Part shown: one piece after another, positions 1-9,013 of the stretch
Layout of the letters: each line of letters begins with the position of its first letter
How positions within the stretch are numbered: position 1 is the first letter of the stretch
DNA from: Microbispora oryzae
GTDB lineage: Bacteria > Actinomycetota > Actinomycetes > Streptosporangiales > Streptosporangiaceae
NCBI RefSeq assembly: GCF_017896165.1
Contig: NZ_JAFCNB010000015.1
Span: 62,001-126,000 of the forward strand
Direction: 5' to 3'
DNA length: 64,000 bases
The notes under the pieces: model-generated
Told to the model about the DNA's origin: nothing
Database searches by the model: none
Seen by the model: the letters and a program-made list of their open reading frames with translations, nothing else
Program-made: the position numbers and the translations under genes

Positions 1-123
1 ATCGCGGGCGAGCTGATCTCGGGTCTTCTCCCCGTATGGGAGTTCGAGCGCCTCGCGGAGAAGGCGTCCGCGCACCGGCACGACGATCGGCGCCGGGCCG
101 ATGCGAAGGAGGGCGAAATCTGA
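1..123 (+). CDS. 3' end of an unidentified gene, coupled to the cupin gene
   Basis: Frame 1 is open from the window edge and gives 40 C-terminal residues ending DAKEGEI before a TGA at 121-123. The TGA shares its last base with the ATG of the cupin gene (TGATG), and the cupin ribosome binding site lies inside this frame. That arrangement is typical of translational coupling, so the two genes are probably in one operon. The charged tail (Arg, Asp, His, Lys rich) contains no motif I can assign. Function unknown; the start lies outside the window. Confidence 0.55.
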   Translation: MAGELISGLLPVWEFERLAEKASAHRHDDRRRADAKEGEI

Positions 124-677
124 TGGAGAACACGGGCGCGCCGGCGGTGCGGGTGGTCCCGCCCGGCGGCGGGGACTCGGTCGCCATGCGCGGTTTCGGC
201 GCGGTCTTCAAGCTCCACAGCCGCGACAACGACGGCCGGGTGGCCATCCTGGAACACCCGTTCGCGGTGGGCACGATCACCGCGCCGCACCTTCACACCC
301 GCGAGGACGAGCACTCCATCGTGCTCGAAGGCGAGATCGGGTTCCGGTCCGACGCCGACGAGGTCGTCCTGGGGCCCGGCGGCTACATCACCAAGCCGCG
401 CGGGCAGATGCACGCGATGTGGAACGCGGGGACGACGCCCGGCCGCATCATCGAGGTCATCACGCCCGGCGGCTTCGAGAACTACTTCAGGGAGCTGAGC
501 GAACTGCTCACCTCCGTCGAACCCCCGGCCGGCCTGAGCCTCGGTGAGACGGCCGAGTTCGCCGAGCTCGCCGCGAGATACGGCCTGACCTACGGCGTCC
601 CCGGCTGGTTCGGCGACGTCGTGGAGCGTTACGGGCTGACGCCGCCGCCCCACCTGCGCGCCGGGCGGGCGGACTGA
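123..677 (+). CDS. Single-domain cupin protein
   Basis: 184 residues, a small soluble beta-barrel of the cupin superfamily. Both conserved motifs are readable. Motif 1 runs from G50 through H56, H58 and E63 to G70, fitting G(X)5HXH(X)4E(X)6G. Motif 2 runs from G86 through P92, G94 and H97 to N101, fitting G(X)5PXG(X)2H(X)3N. The metal ligands H56, H58, E63 and H97 are all present, so metal binding is likely. The family covers dioxygenases, isomerases and sensors, and the substrate cannot be told from sequence. The start is the ATG at 123, chosen because AAGGAGGG lies at 106-113 and the codon overlaps the upstream stop; a longer frame from 36 has no such support. It converges on the DUF664 gene 24 bases downstream. 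Confidence 0.8.
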   Translation: MENTGAPAVRVVPPGGGDSVAMRGFGAVFKLHSRDNDGRVAILEHPFAVGTITAPHLHTREDEHSIVLEGEIGFRSDADEVVLGPGGYITKPRGQMHAMWNAGTTPGRIIEVITPGGFENYFRELSELLTSVEPPAGLSLGETAEFAELAARYGLTYGVPGWFGDVVERYGLTPPPHLRAGRAD

Positions 678-701
678 GAGGGCGTCACCGGCAGACGTCC
701 G

Positions 702-1211
702 TCACGAGGAGCCGTCCATCACGAGGAACTGCCTGCCATCGATGAGCTCCCGCACCGCGTCGAGGTGTCCCGCGTGCGTCGCCGTCTCGACCAGCACGTG
801 GACGATGGCGTCGCGGAGCGTGCCCGGCGGGGAGTCGTCGCGGTGCCCGGGCCACCAGCGCGGCCCCTGGCCGGGGTCGGCGGAGCCGATCAGCGCGTCG
901 GCCCGCGCCGTCTCCGCGCGGTACAGGTCGAACACCTCGGCCACCGGCCGTTCGCCGGCCACCTGCCAGGCGTCCCCCGGGACGTCGAACGAGGCGATGG
1001 CGTCGGGCTCGGCGCCGAAGACCGCCCCGAACCAGAAGCGCTCGACGTCGACGGCGAGATGGTGGACGAGGCCGACCGGGGTCCAGGCCGAGGGCAGGAC
1101 CGGGCGCCGGAGCGCCGCGTCGTCCAGGCCGTCGAGGATGCCGAGGACGTGCCCCCGTTTCCAGTTCAGGTAGCCCAGCAGGGACCGGACGTCGGCCGGT
1201 GTCGGACTCAT
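702..1211 (-). CDS. DinB/DUF664 family protein (mycothiol-dependent enzyme fold)
   Basis: 169 residues with the pattern of the DinB-like four-helix family, DUF664 branch: an N-terminal helix with NWKRGHVL, a histidine pair H50-H51 in LVHHLAVD, and a C-terminal ETATHAGHLD stretch (H146, H149). These histidines are the expected divalent metal ligands. In actinomycetes, relatives include mycothiol-dependent isomerases and S-transferases, but many members are uncharacterised, so the reaction is not claimed. The ATG at 1209-1211 is preceded by GGGAGA at a good distance. It lies 82 bases downstream of the LuxR-type regulator on the same strand and may be cotranscribed with it. Confidence 0.75.
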   Translation of the reverse strand: MSPTPADVRSLLGYLNWKRGHVLGILDGLDDAALRRPVLPSAWTPVGLVHHLAVDVERFWFGAVFGAEPDAIASFDVPGDAWQVAGERPVAEVFDLYRAETARADALIGSADPGQGPRWWPGHRDDSPPGTLRDAIVHVLVETATHAGHLDAVRELIDGRQFLVMDGSS

Positions 1212-1293
1212 TCGCGATCTCCCAGATGTGGCCTACGGGTCAGTGCAGCCTGCCACACCCGGCTCAGGGCCCGTGCCGGCGAAGCCCCCCATC

Positions 1294-3771
1294 TCAGGGG
1301 CCCGGGTCCTCGGCCCCGAGGCTCCGCGCGACGGCGGCCGCCTGGATCCTGCTGCTCACACCCAGCTTGCGGAGGATGTTGGAGACGTGGACGCCCGCCG
1401 TCCCCGTGCTGATGTGCAACTCCAGCGCGATCTCCCGGTTCGTCATGCCCTGGCTCACCAGGCGGAGGACGGCGAGTTCCCGCGTGGTCAGACCGAGGTC
1501 ATCGAACGGTCGCGGCGGAAGGTCGGCGCCGACCGGGAGGGTGGCCGCCGCGGCCAGCCCGTCGAGTGTCATGCGCCTCATCCGCTCTCCTCCTTCCCAG
1601 GCGACGGCGAACCCGCCCGGCCCCAGCTCCGTACGCAGCCTCTCGACGCACGCGTCGAGAGCGGGACGCTCGGCGGGCGGGACCGGGACGCCCAGCTCCC
1701 GGCGGAGCACGTCGGACGCCGCGAGCAGCGCGACGGCTCGCGCGGGGTCGGCGGGGGCGACGACGATCTCGGCGATCGACTCGACCACGCTGGCCACGCG
1801 CCAGCGGTCGCCCAGCGCCACATGGGTCATCAGGCTCTCGCGCAGCATCTCCGCCGCGGCCGCGCGGTCCTCACCCTCGACGGCCAGGGCCAGCTCGTGC
1901 AGCGCCCACGCCACACCCTCCCGGTAGCCGATCTTCCGGGAGATGTCGAGGCTTCGGCGCAGGATCGCGGCCGAGTGCCCGTCTTCACCGGTCAGCCGGA
2001 CGGCGACGCCGAGGTTGACCAGGGCGGCGGCCGTCTCCTGCTGGCGGCCAAGCGCCCGGAAGACGGCGACGGCCCGGTCGCACAGGTCGAGGGCCCGTTC
2101 GGCGTCGCCTTCCAGCCACGCGGTGAAGCCCAGATAGTCGAGCGACGCCGCGACCCCGGCGTCGTCGCCGACCTCGGCCCAGATGCCCATGCTCTCCTCG
2201 TGCAGGCGCCGCGAGTCGTCGTACCGCCCCTCCTCACGCGCGATGGAGCCGAGCCGCTGCAGCGTGCCGGCCAGGCCGACGAGGTCTCCCACCTCCTCGT
2301 ACAGGGCGCGGGCCTTGCTGAGGCGTTCGCCGGCCACGGGGTAGTCGCACTGAAGGAAGGCGAGGACACCCGCCCCGGTCAGGTTCTCGGCCCGAAGTTC
2401 ACGGGCGCCGGACGCGTCGTCGGCCTCCGTCACCTGCTCAAGCCAGGCACGGGCCTCGTGGTAGTAGCCGCGCCGGTACCAGAAGGGCCACAGCAGGGCG
2501 GTCGTCCGGGCCCGCGCGTCCGGCCGGGCCGGCGGGTCGCGGCGCAGCACCGCGCGCACATTGTCGTGCTCCAGTTCCACGCGCTCCAGCCAGCGAGCCT
2601 GGCCGGGCCCTTCGAGGCCGGCCCGCGCCCGCTCGGCCAGCCCGACGTAGAAGTCGGCGTGCGCGCCGTGGACCTCGTCCTGTTCTCCGCTCTCCGCGAG
2701 CTTGCGCTCGCCGTACTGGCGGATCGTCTCCAGCATCCAGTACCGGTGCTCGGCGCCCTGACCGGCCGCCAGCACGAGCGACTTGTCCACCAGGCCGGCG
2801 ACGAGGTCGACGACGAGCGCGCGATCCACCCCCCGGCCGGCCCCCACCACCTCGGCGGCGGCCAGCGAGAACGTGCCGCGGAAGGCCGCGAGCCGCCGGA
2901 AGACGATCTGCTCCGGACCCGTGAGAAGCCGATGGCTCCAGTCGAGCGTGGCCCGCAGTGTCTGGTGGCGGGCGGGTGCGGTCCTGCTCGGATGCCGCAG
3001 GATCGCGATGTCCTGGTCCAGCCGATCGGCGATGTCCGCCACGCCCAGGACGCCGACCCTGGCCGCGGCCAGCTCGATCGCCAGCGGAAGCCCGTCGAGC
3101 CGGCGGCAGAGCCGGACCACCGCGGCGGCGCGGGCGGGCGTCATCTGGAAGCCGGGATCCGCCTTGCCCGCCCGTTGAACGAACAGGTCGACGGACTCCG
3201 CTCCCCCGGCCTCGTCTCCCGGGTCGGGGAGCCGCAGCCCCCCGAGGCGGTAGACCGTCTCTCCGGGCACGCCGATGACCTCGCGGGAGGTGGCGGCCAC
3301 CGTCAGCCCCGGGCAGGAGGTGAGCAGGCGCGTGATCAGGACCGCGCACGCGGTGACCACCTGCTCGCAGTTGTCGAGCACGACGAGGGCCGTGCGGGAC
3401 CGCAGGTGCCGGGCGAGGGTCGCGTCCGCGTCCTCACCGGGAGATCGCGGCACGCCGAGGGCCGCGGCGACCGCCGTCGCCACCTGGTCGCATTCGGTGG
3501 TGCCGGCCAGATCGACCCACCAGGCGCCGTCGCCGAACTCCCGGCGGCAGGTCTCCGCCAGCGCGAGCGCGAGTCTCGTCTTGCCGGAACCGCCGGTCCC
3601 GGTCAACGTGATCAGACGGGTGGCGCGCAGCAGCGACGTCAGCAGCTCCAGCTCGCGCACCCGTCCCACCAGGCCGGTCAGCGCCGCGGGGAGGTTCCCC
3701 GCCTCCGGAGGGATGGAACCTTCCAACGCTCCTCCGATCCTCGCGCTCCGCGCCGGGCGGGCGAACGCCAC
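1294..3771 (-). CDS. Large ATP-binding LuxR-type transcriptional regulator (STAND ATPase, TPR-like middle)
   Basis: 825 residues. After a short leader with GNLPAALTGLVGR (about residues 25-37), typical of predicted signalling ATPases, come Walker A GTGGSGKT (58-65) and Walker B LVVLDN (129-134). The middle (about 380-700) is helical and Ala/Leu-rich with TPR-like repeats. The C-terminus carries a LuxR helix-turn-helix beginning LTTRELAVLRLV and including GMTNREIALEL. It should be a cytoplasmic DNA-binding protein switched by nucleotide and a ligand or partner held by the repeats. The upstream start is uncertain: the GTG at 3771 has no clear ribosome binding site. It is divergent from the large secreted protein gene, and the shared 247-base gap holds repeated TAGAC motifs, so it may control that gene, itself or the nearby PKS cluster. 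Target genes are inference. Confidence 0.8.
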   Translation of the reverse strand: MAFARPARSARIGGALEGSIPPEAGNLPAALTGLVGRVRELELLTSLLRATRLITLTGTGGSGKTRLALALAETCRREFGDGAWWVDLAGTTECDQVATAVAAALGVPRSPGEDADATLARHLRSRTALVVLDNCEQVVTACAVLITRLLTSCPGLTVAATSREVIGVPGETVYRLGGLRLPDPGDEAGGAESVDLFVQRAGKADPGFQMTPARAAAVVRLCRRLDGLPLAIELAAARVGVLGVADIADRLDQDIAILRHPSRTAPARHQTLRATLDWSHRLLTGPEQIVFRRLAAFRGTFSLAAAEVVGAGRGVDRALVVDLVAGLVDKSLVLAAGQGAEHRYWMLETIRQYGERKLAESGEQDEVHGAHADFYVGLAERARAGLEGPGQARWLERVELEHDNVRAVLRRDPPARPDARARTTALLWPFWYRRGYYHEARAWLEQVTEADDASGARELRAENLTGAGVLAFLQCDYPVAGERLSKARALYEEVGDLVGLAGTLQRLGSIAREEGRYDDSRRLHEESMGIWAEVGDDAGVAASLDYLGFTAWLEGDAERALDLCDRAVAVFRALGRQQETAAALVNLGVAVRLTGEDGHSAAILRRSLDISRKIGYREGVAWALHELALAVEGEDRAAAAEMLRESLMTHVALGDRWRVASVVESIAEIVVAPADPARAVALLAASDVLRRELGVPVPPAERPALDACVERLRTELGPGGFAVAWEGGERMRRMTLDGLAAAATLPVGADLPPRPFDDLGLTTRELAVLRLVSQGMTNREIALELHISTGTAGVHVSNILRKLGVSSRIQAAAVARSLGAEDPGP

Positions 3772-3795
3772 CGGACGTCGAGCGGACGCGGATAA

Positions 3796-3873
3796 ACACG
3801 TCTTTAGACCATGCCGCGGACCTCATAGACCGGACAAAAAAGATCTATAACTTGTGAGGCGCAAAGTCTAGAC
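3796..3873. promoter_or_regulatory. Divergent intergenic region with repeated TAGAC motifs and inverted repeats
   Basis: The gap between the regulator and the secreted-protein gene (3772-4018) contains an AT-rich patch unlike its surroundings. Three TAGAC cores occur at 3805, 3826 and 3869, spaced 21 and 43 bases, close to two and four helical turns. Two of them sit in inverted repeats: GTCT-TT-AGAC at 3800-3809 and the perfect palindrome GTCTAGAC at 3866-3873. TATAAC at 3846-3851 could be a forward -10 box, but no good -35 box is seen at the right distance. These look like operator sites, plausibly for the adjacent LuxR-type regulator. No binding data; low to moderate confidence. Confidence 0.4.
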
Positions 3874-4018
3874 AGTCTCCAGATGCGCGACGGCGCCTAA
3901 AGAGCGGATCGTCGGCACCGGCAGCGAACGGGGATCTCCCAGGCGCTCGCGCCGGCCGTGCGGGGACGGCCGGGCGGCGGCGTCCTTCCTCGCTGCCCGG
4001 TCACCGAGGGGAACTTTC

Positions 4019-7000
4019 ATGCCCGCACCCGCTCTCCCGTCCATGTCGTCGTCCGGCCCCGCGCCCGCACGCGGGCGTCCCGCGCGGGCGACCCTGACAC
4101 GTTCCGCCGTCACTCTGATCGCCGCCCTGGCAATCGCGATCATCCAGATGGCGGTGCCGCTCAGCGCGGCGAACGCCCGCCCGCTGCCCACGGGCTCCGG
4201 CGGCCCGGCCCCGTCGATCCTGACTCCCTCGCCCGTGCCTCCGACTCACGTGCCTCCGACTCACGTGCCCGCGACTCACGTGCCCGCGACGCCGTCGGCC
4301 GTCCCGGCCACGCCGCCGTCACCCCCGGCCTCCCCTGCTCCTCCGTCTCCTGTGTCTCCGGAGACTTCCGGGCGCCCGGCACCGCACCCGACGGCCACGG
4401 CCGCGGATCCCAAGGCGCTGGTCGACGCCGTACGGCGCGACGCGGAGCGGCAGTCGCCGCCCCCGGCGAAGACCGGTAACCAGCCGATCTCGGCGGCCGT
4501 CGCCGGTTTCCTGGACCGCGGGCTCGGCCTGTCCACGGGAGGCTCCCGGCTGCTCACCGGCCTGCGGGACAGAGATCACCGGCTGACGGCGGCCGCGGAC
4601 GCGCCGCGCCCCCGCCTGGACCTGCCCGCCGGGATCACGCCGCCGACGTTCGCCCCCGCGACCCTGGTCGCCGACACGGCGGCGGACTCGCTCACCGTGA
4701 CCTCATCCGCGAAGGACGCCACCCTGTCGGTCACCATCGCGCGAGCCTCCACGACCGCGCTGGGCGCGGACGATCTGACGAGCCGGCTGGCGGTCACCGT
4801 CCCCGTGCTCGGCAGGCGGGTGCGCCTGACCGGGGAAATCGGTCCCGACGGCCAGGCGTCGCTGTCGGGACCGCTGCCCGCGGACGCGGCGCCGGCGGCG
4901 GGCACGGTGCTGGTGGCCAAGGGCGCCACCGTCACCCTGTCCACCGCGAAGGGGCTGCGCGTGTCGGGGCCCGCCCTCGTCGGTCCCACGGACCATCGGC
5001 TGCGGGTCGACGTGGACGGCGCGCTGAGCGCCTCCGGCGCCTGGACGCTCGACGTCCGGCGGGCCGCGGACGGCTCGCCGATCGTGCCCGGCCTGTCCCT
5101 CGCCCCGGCTGTCACCGGGACCATCACCGATGACGGCACCGGCGACGGCGTGCGCTTCGACCTCCACGCCCATACGGCCGGCGCCTGGAGCCCCATCGAC
5201 GGCGTGTCCCTCACCGGAGGGACGGTCGAGTTCGCCAACACGCCGCCACAGGGTGACGACCTTACGGCTCCCGGCGTCGCGGGCGGGACGCCGTGGCTGT
5301 CCGTGACCGGCGACATCGCCCTGTCCGGCGGCGCGTCGGGCGGCACGTCCGGCGACCTCGCGGCGTACGGGACCGTGGCGGTCAACCTGGCCGACGGGGC
5401 CGCGATCCTCACCGGACGCCAGAAGGGGGATATCACCCTGACCACGGCTCCGAAGGGACTGTCGCTGGGCCAGACCGGGTTCTTCGGCAAGCTGAAGGTG
5501 GGACGCACCGGGATCACCGGCACGATCCGCGGCAGCGGGCTCGTCACCGCCGCCGGGACCGCCCGGCAGGCTCAGGGCACCGGGAGCAGCGGGGGTGGCG
5601 GGAGAACGCCCGTGGCCCGTGCGCGCGTCACCATGACCGGACGCGGCGGCCTGGTCGCCGCGCTCCCCGTTGCCTCTGCCGCTCCCGCCGCGGCTCGCGA
5701 GGCCGTGGACACAGGGACGAGCACAGGGGCGAGCGCGGAGTCACGCGCGGCGGTAAGCACCCAGCCGAGCACCACAGAGCCGAGCACCACAGAGCCGGGC
5801 ACCGCAGAGCCGGGCACCGCAGAGCCGGGCACAGCGGACGCGAGCACCACGTACACGTTGTCCGAAGGCGTCCGCGGGTTCATCGCCGACAAGCTCGGGA
5901 TCCCGATCGGCTCGTCGCCCACCGTCTCGGGAACGCTCTCCGGGCAACTGCTGACGATACAGCTCGGCCCGCCCGGACGGCTTCCCATCACGCTCCCCGC
6001 CGGGGTGACCGCGCCGGAGTTCGGCCCCACGACCCTCACCGTCGACGAGTCGACCGGGACGCTGTCGCTGAACGCCGCCGCCGTCTCCGGTGTGACGGCG
6101 ACCCTCCAGGTGACCATCGCCCACGCGGACACCTCGGCGCTGACGGACGGCGCCGACCTGACCGCCACACTGGCGCTCGGCGACGTGCCGTTCGTGGCCG
6201 GGTCGAAGGTGGCGCTGAACGGCGCCCTCGCGTACACGGGCGGTGCCCTGAGCGCGTCGCTCACGGGCACGCTCACCTCCGCCCTCCCCGTGACCGGCGG
6301 TTTCGTGCTCCTGCCCGGCGCGACCCTGACCCTGGCGACCGGAAGCGGACTCACCCTGTCCGGCGGCGCCCAGGTCGGGACGGGCGGCGACACCTTCGTC
6401 GTGGACGTGGCAGGATCGTTCACCAACCTGAACAACTGGTCGCTGTCGGTGAGCGACGCCTCGGCGCCCGCCTGGCAGCCGCTGCCGTCCCTGACCGTGG
6501 TGCCCGCGTTCAGCGGCTCCGTGACGGCCACGGCCGGCGTCGTCGGCTTCGACCTCGTCACCTCCGGGGACGCTCCGATCACCTGGACCCCCGGCGAGGG
6601 CGCGACCCTGTCCGTGACCAGCCTGCACGTGTCCAACCAGGCTCCCCCGAAGGATCTCGCCTGCCCGTCGGGCATCGGCGAGGGCGACCTCTGGATCGAC
6701 GCCCAGGGCTCGTTCTCCTACACCCCGGCGAGCCTGGATCTGCGGGCCGAGGGCTGCGTGAACCTGTCCGGGAAGAGCTTCACCATCGGCACCAAGGCGA
6801 CCGGCGAACTGCTGCCGGGCGATCCCACGTTCGCGCTGACCGGTGCGGGGCTGTCGGCGACCGGCCGGGTCGTCGGCGGGGCGGTGTCCCTCACCGTCAC
6901 CGGCCACGCCGACCTGCGGGTCACCGGCCCGACCGGCGGGGTGACGGGGATCTCCGCCGCGGTGGCGTTCGGCGGCGACGGCCTGATCGCGGCGGCCACG

Positions 7001-9013
7001 ATCGGAGACCTGAGCGCTCTCGGCTCCGGCCTGTCCGGCACCGGGACCGTCTACGTCTCCAGCCGGGAGGTGGCCGCCTTCAAGCCGGCCGACCTCGGGC
7101 TGCCCGGGGCCGCGTTCCCGGCCACGATCCCGCTCGAACGCGGCGTCACCCTCTCCTACTCCGGCACGCTGCCGGGGAACGTCACCGACGCCTTCGGCAC
7201 GATCGGCGTGCATGTGCCCACCACCACGGTGCTCGCGGTGGCGACGTTGTCCACGACCGGCATCTCCGCGCGGCTGGACCTCGGGTTCGGCGCGGGGAGC
7301 GGCGGTCTGCGGGTCTTCAGCGGCAACGGCACCGCGTTCTACCTGAACGACGTGACCGTCGGGTTCACGCTGGGCGCCAATGCGAGCGTGTCGCTCTCCG
7401 GGGCGGGCGACCTGCACCTGCCGCCGGTGGCGCCGGGCGGGCGGGAATCCGACGCCACCGTGGTCGTAACCGGGTCGCTCCAGCTCACCCCGCCCTCTCT
7501 GACCATTGGAATCCGGCTGTCGGACTGGCAGTCCGCGTTCGGAGTCGACGGCCTGTCGGTCGGGGGGCTGGGGGGCACCGTGGGCGTCTCCCCCGCGACG
7601 GTGACGGTGGGCTTCTCGGCCGACGACGTCGTCCTGCCCGCCTCGTGGGGAACCGCGATCGGGCTCGTCCCCGGAGCGCGGACCAGCCTCGACGTCAACC
7701 TGGACCTCGCCCGGCCCGTGATCGGCTTCTCGATCGAGGGCGCTCCGACCGGCGGGTCGCCCGGCCCGGCCCTGACCCCGCTGTCGGTGGGCTACGCCAA
7801 CAAGATCGCCAACGGTACCCTCACCCAGAGAGAGCGAGACGTGATCAACTCTCTGGTGGTCGACCGGGCCTCGTTCTACCTCGCGCCCTTCGGGGGCGTC
7901 ACCGCCGCCAACCAGACCGTCAAGCCCGGTCTCACGCTGGCGTTCGACGCCACGGTCGACCACGTTCCGGTGAAGGCCATGGGCGCGGTCGGCGTGACGC
8001 CGCCGTCTCTCGACGTCGACGTGTCGACGGGCGCCTACCCCATCGGCCCGGTCCGGATGAGCGACACGCACTTCTTCCTGTCCGCCGCGCCGACATCGCT
8101 GAAACTCGGCTTCAGGGGAGGCATCGCCTATGGGTCCTACTCCTACCAGGGCTCGGTGAACCTGGCGTTCGGCTCGACCGCGAACGGCGCCACCGTCAAC
8201 CTGGTCCTGCTGGCCGGGCTCCCGTACTATCTGCGGGTCGACGGCTCCTTCATCGGCTCGGTCAGCGGCGACGGCGGCGACGCCCGGATCGCCGCGTACG
8301 GATACGGCTCGTTCGTCGCGGGCGGCGCCACCTACGGCACCGTCAGCTTCGGCCTGAACATTCCCGGCAGCCTGAGCTGGACCGAACTACTCGACCCGAT
8401 CTCCGGGATCGCCGCGTTCCTCCTGAACCACGGAGTGCCGACCGAGCAGGTCCTGCAGATCATGAGATATCTGGGCTACGGCATCTACGACGTGCTCAAC
8501 ACCCTCGGCTCGATCGGCCACTACGGCTCCTGGCTGCTCGGTCAGATCGCGGCCTACCTGCCGTTCAACAACAACTACTACGACATCTGGACCTACACGT
8601 CGTCGGGCCAGTTCCTGGTGCTCGACGTCGCCGGCGGCTCCCAGTCGCCGAACGCCGATGTGATCACGTACACCTGGAACGGCGGCTACAACCAGGACTG
8701 GGCGTTCGTCGAGAGCCCGGGCTACCGGGGCTGGTACGAGATCGTGAACCGGAGCAGCGGTCAGTGCCTGAGCGTGTACAACAACGACGCCACGGCCGGT
8801 GAGAAGCTCGTCCAGTACCCGTGTTACGGCGGCTCCAACCAGCTCTGGTACATGGGCTCGGTGGCGCTGAACACGACGTACTACCCCTCCAGCCTGCGCA
8901 GCGGGCTGTACATGGACGTGAGCGGTGCCTACGCCTGGGCGGGCGGCGGCCTCGACCAGTGGTACTGGAACGGAGGGCGCAACCAGCAGTTCTGGCTCAC
9001 GAACTCCGCGTGA
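4019..9013 (+). CDS. Very large secreted protein: duplicated beta-rich module and C-terminal ricin-type lectin domain
   Basis: 1664 residues. The N-terminus has a basic stretch then a hydrophobic core (TLIAALAIAIIQMAVPL, about 26-49) and AANA, consistent with a signal peptide; export is likely. A Pro/Thr/Ser linker follows. Two homologous modules are visible: GFLDRG...LPAGITPPTFAPATL near residues 160-210 and GFIADK...LPAGVTAPEFGPTTL near 610-665, about 455 residues apart and each followed by Thr/Gly/Val-rich beta sequence. The C-terminal ~145 residues match a ricin-B beta-trefoil with NQDWAF, NQLWYM and NQQFWL (QxW-like) signatures, implying carbohydrate binding. No catalytic motif is recognised. 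The ATG at 4019 is chosen for GAGGGG at 4006-4011. Its 3' end overlaps the convergent glycosylase gene by 17 bases. Role unknown; cell-surface or matrix binding is inference. Confidence 0.75.
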   Translation: MPAPALPSMSSSGPAPARGRPARATLTRSAVTLIAALAIAIIQMAVPLSAANARPLPTGSGGPAPSILTPSPVPPTHVPPTHVPATHVPATPSAVPATPPSPPASPAPPSPVSPETSGRPAPHPTATAADPKALVDAVRRDAERQSPPPAKTGNQPISAAVAGFLDRGLGLSTGGSRLLTGLRDRDHRLTAAADAPRPRLDLPAGITPPTFAPATLVADTAADSLTVTSSAKDATLSVTIARASTTALGADDLTSRLAVTVPVLGRRVRLTGEIGPDGQASLSGPLPADAAPAAGTVLVAKGATVTLSTAKGLRVSGPALVGPTDHRLRVDVDGALSASGAWTLDVRRAADGSPIVPGLSLAPAVTGTITDDGTGDGVRFDLHAHTAGAWSPIDGVSLTGGTVEFANTPPQGDDLTAPGVAGGTPWLSVTGDIALSGGASGGTSGDLAAYGTVAVNLADGAAILTGRQKGDITLTTAPKGLSLGQTGFFGKLKVGRTGITGTIRGSGLVTAAGTARQAQGTGSSGGGGRTPVARARVTMTGRGGLVAALPVASAAPAAAREAVDTGTSTGASAESRAAVSTQPSTTEPSTTEPGTAEPGTAEPGTADASTTYTLSEGVRGFIADKLGIPIGSSPTVSGTLSGQLLTIQLGPPGRLPITLPAGVTAPEFGPTTLTVDESTGTLSLNAAAVSGVTATLQVTIAHADTSALTDGADLTATLALGDVPFVAGSKVALNGALAYTGGALSASLTGTLTSALPVTGGFVLLPGATLTLATGSGLTLSGGAQVGTGGDTFVVDVAGSFTNLNNWSLSVSDASAPAWQPLPSLTVVPAFSGSVTATAGVVGFDLVTSGDAPITWTPGEGATLSVTSLHVSNQAPPKDLACPSGIGEGDLWIDAQGSFSYTPASLDLRAEGCVNLSGKSFTIGTKATGELLPGDPTFALTGAGLSATGRVVGGAVSLTVTGHADLRVTGPTGGVTGISAAVAFGGDGLIAAATIGDLSALGSGLSGTGTVYVSSREVAAFKPADLGLPGAAFPATIPLERGVTLSYSGTLPGNVTDAFGTIGVHVPTTTVLAVATLSTTGISARLDLGFGAGSGGLRVFSGNGTAFYLNDVTVGFTLGANASVSLSGAGDLHLPPVAPGGRESDATVVVTGSLQLTPPSLTIGIRLSDWQSAFGVDGLSVGGLGGTVGVSPATVTVGFSADDVVLPASWGTAIGLVPGARTSLDVNLDLARPVIGFSIEGAPTGGSPGPALTPLSVGYANKIANGTLTQRERDVINSLVVDRASFYLAPFGGVTAANQTVKPGLTLAFDATVDHVPVKAMGAVGVTPPSLDVDVSTGAYPIGPVRMSDTHFFLSAAPTSLKLGFRGGIAYGSYSYQGSVNLAFGSTANGATVNLVLLAGLPYYLRVDGSFIGSVSGDGGDARIAAYGYGSFVAGGATYGTVSFGLNIPGSLSWTELLDPISGIAAFLLNHGVPTEQVLQIMRYLGYGIYDVLNTLGSIGHYGSWLLGQIAAYLPFNNNYYDIWTYTSSGQFLVLDVAGGSQSPNADVITYTWNGGYNQDWAFVESPGYRGWYEIVNRSSGQCLSVYNNDATAGEKLVQYPCYGGSNQLWYMGSVALNTTYYPSSLRSGLYMDVSGAYAWAGGGLDQWYWNGGRNQQFWLTNSA
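4235..4290 (+). repeat. 15-bp tandem repeat encoding a Pro-Thr-His linker
   Basis: Almost four copies of a 15-base unit (GTGCCTCCGACTCAC and variants with GCCCGCG) encode VPPTH/VPATH pentapeptides just after the signal peptide of the large secreted protein. This is a flexible Pro-rich linker; copy number may vary between strains. Confidence 0.8.
5765..5839 (+). repeat. 15-bp tandem repeat encoding a Thr-Glu-Pro linker
   Basis: Five copies, the last degenerate, of a 15-base unit (CCGAGCACCACAGAG, shifting to CCGGGCACCGCAGAG) encode PSTTE/PGTAE pentapeptides. They sit directly in front of the second copy of the duplicated module in the large secreted protein and mark the module boundary. Confidence 0.8.

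Noticed and set aside
1228..3795. 855-codon plus-strand frame opposite the LuxR-type regulator
   Set aside because: Low-complexity composition and no motif, while the minus strand has Walker and LuxR motifs.
5293..8802. 1169-codon plus-strand frame and the 776-codon minus-strand frame 5741-8071
   Set aside because: Both are shadows of the secreted protein, whose frame has a signal peptide, internal duplication and a ricin-like end.
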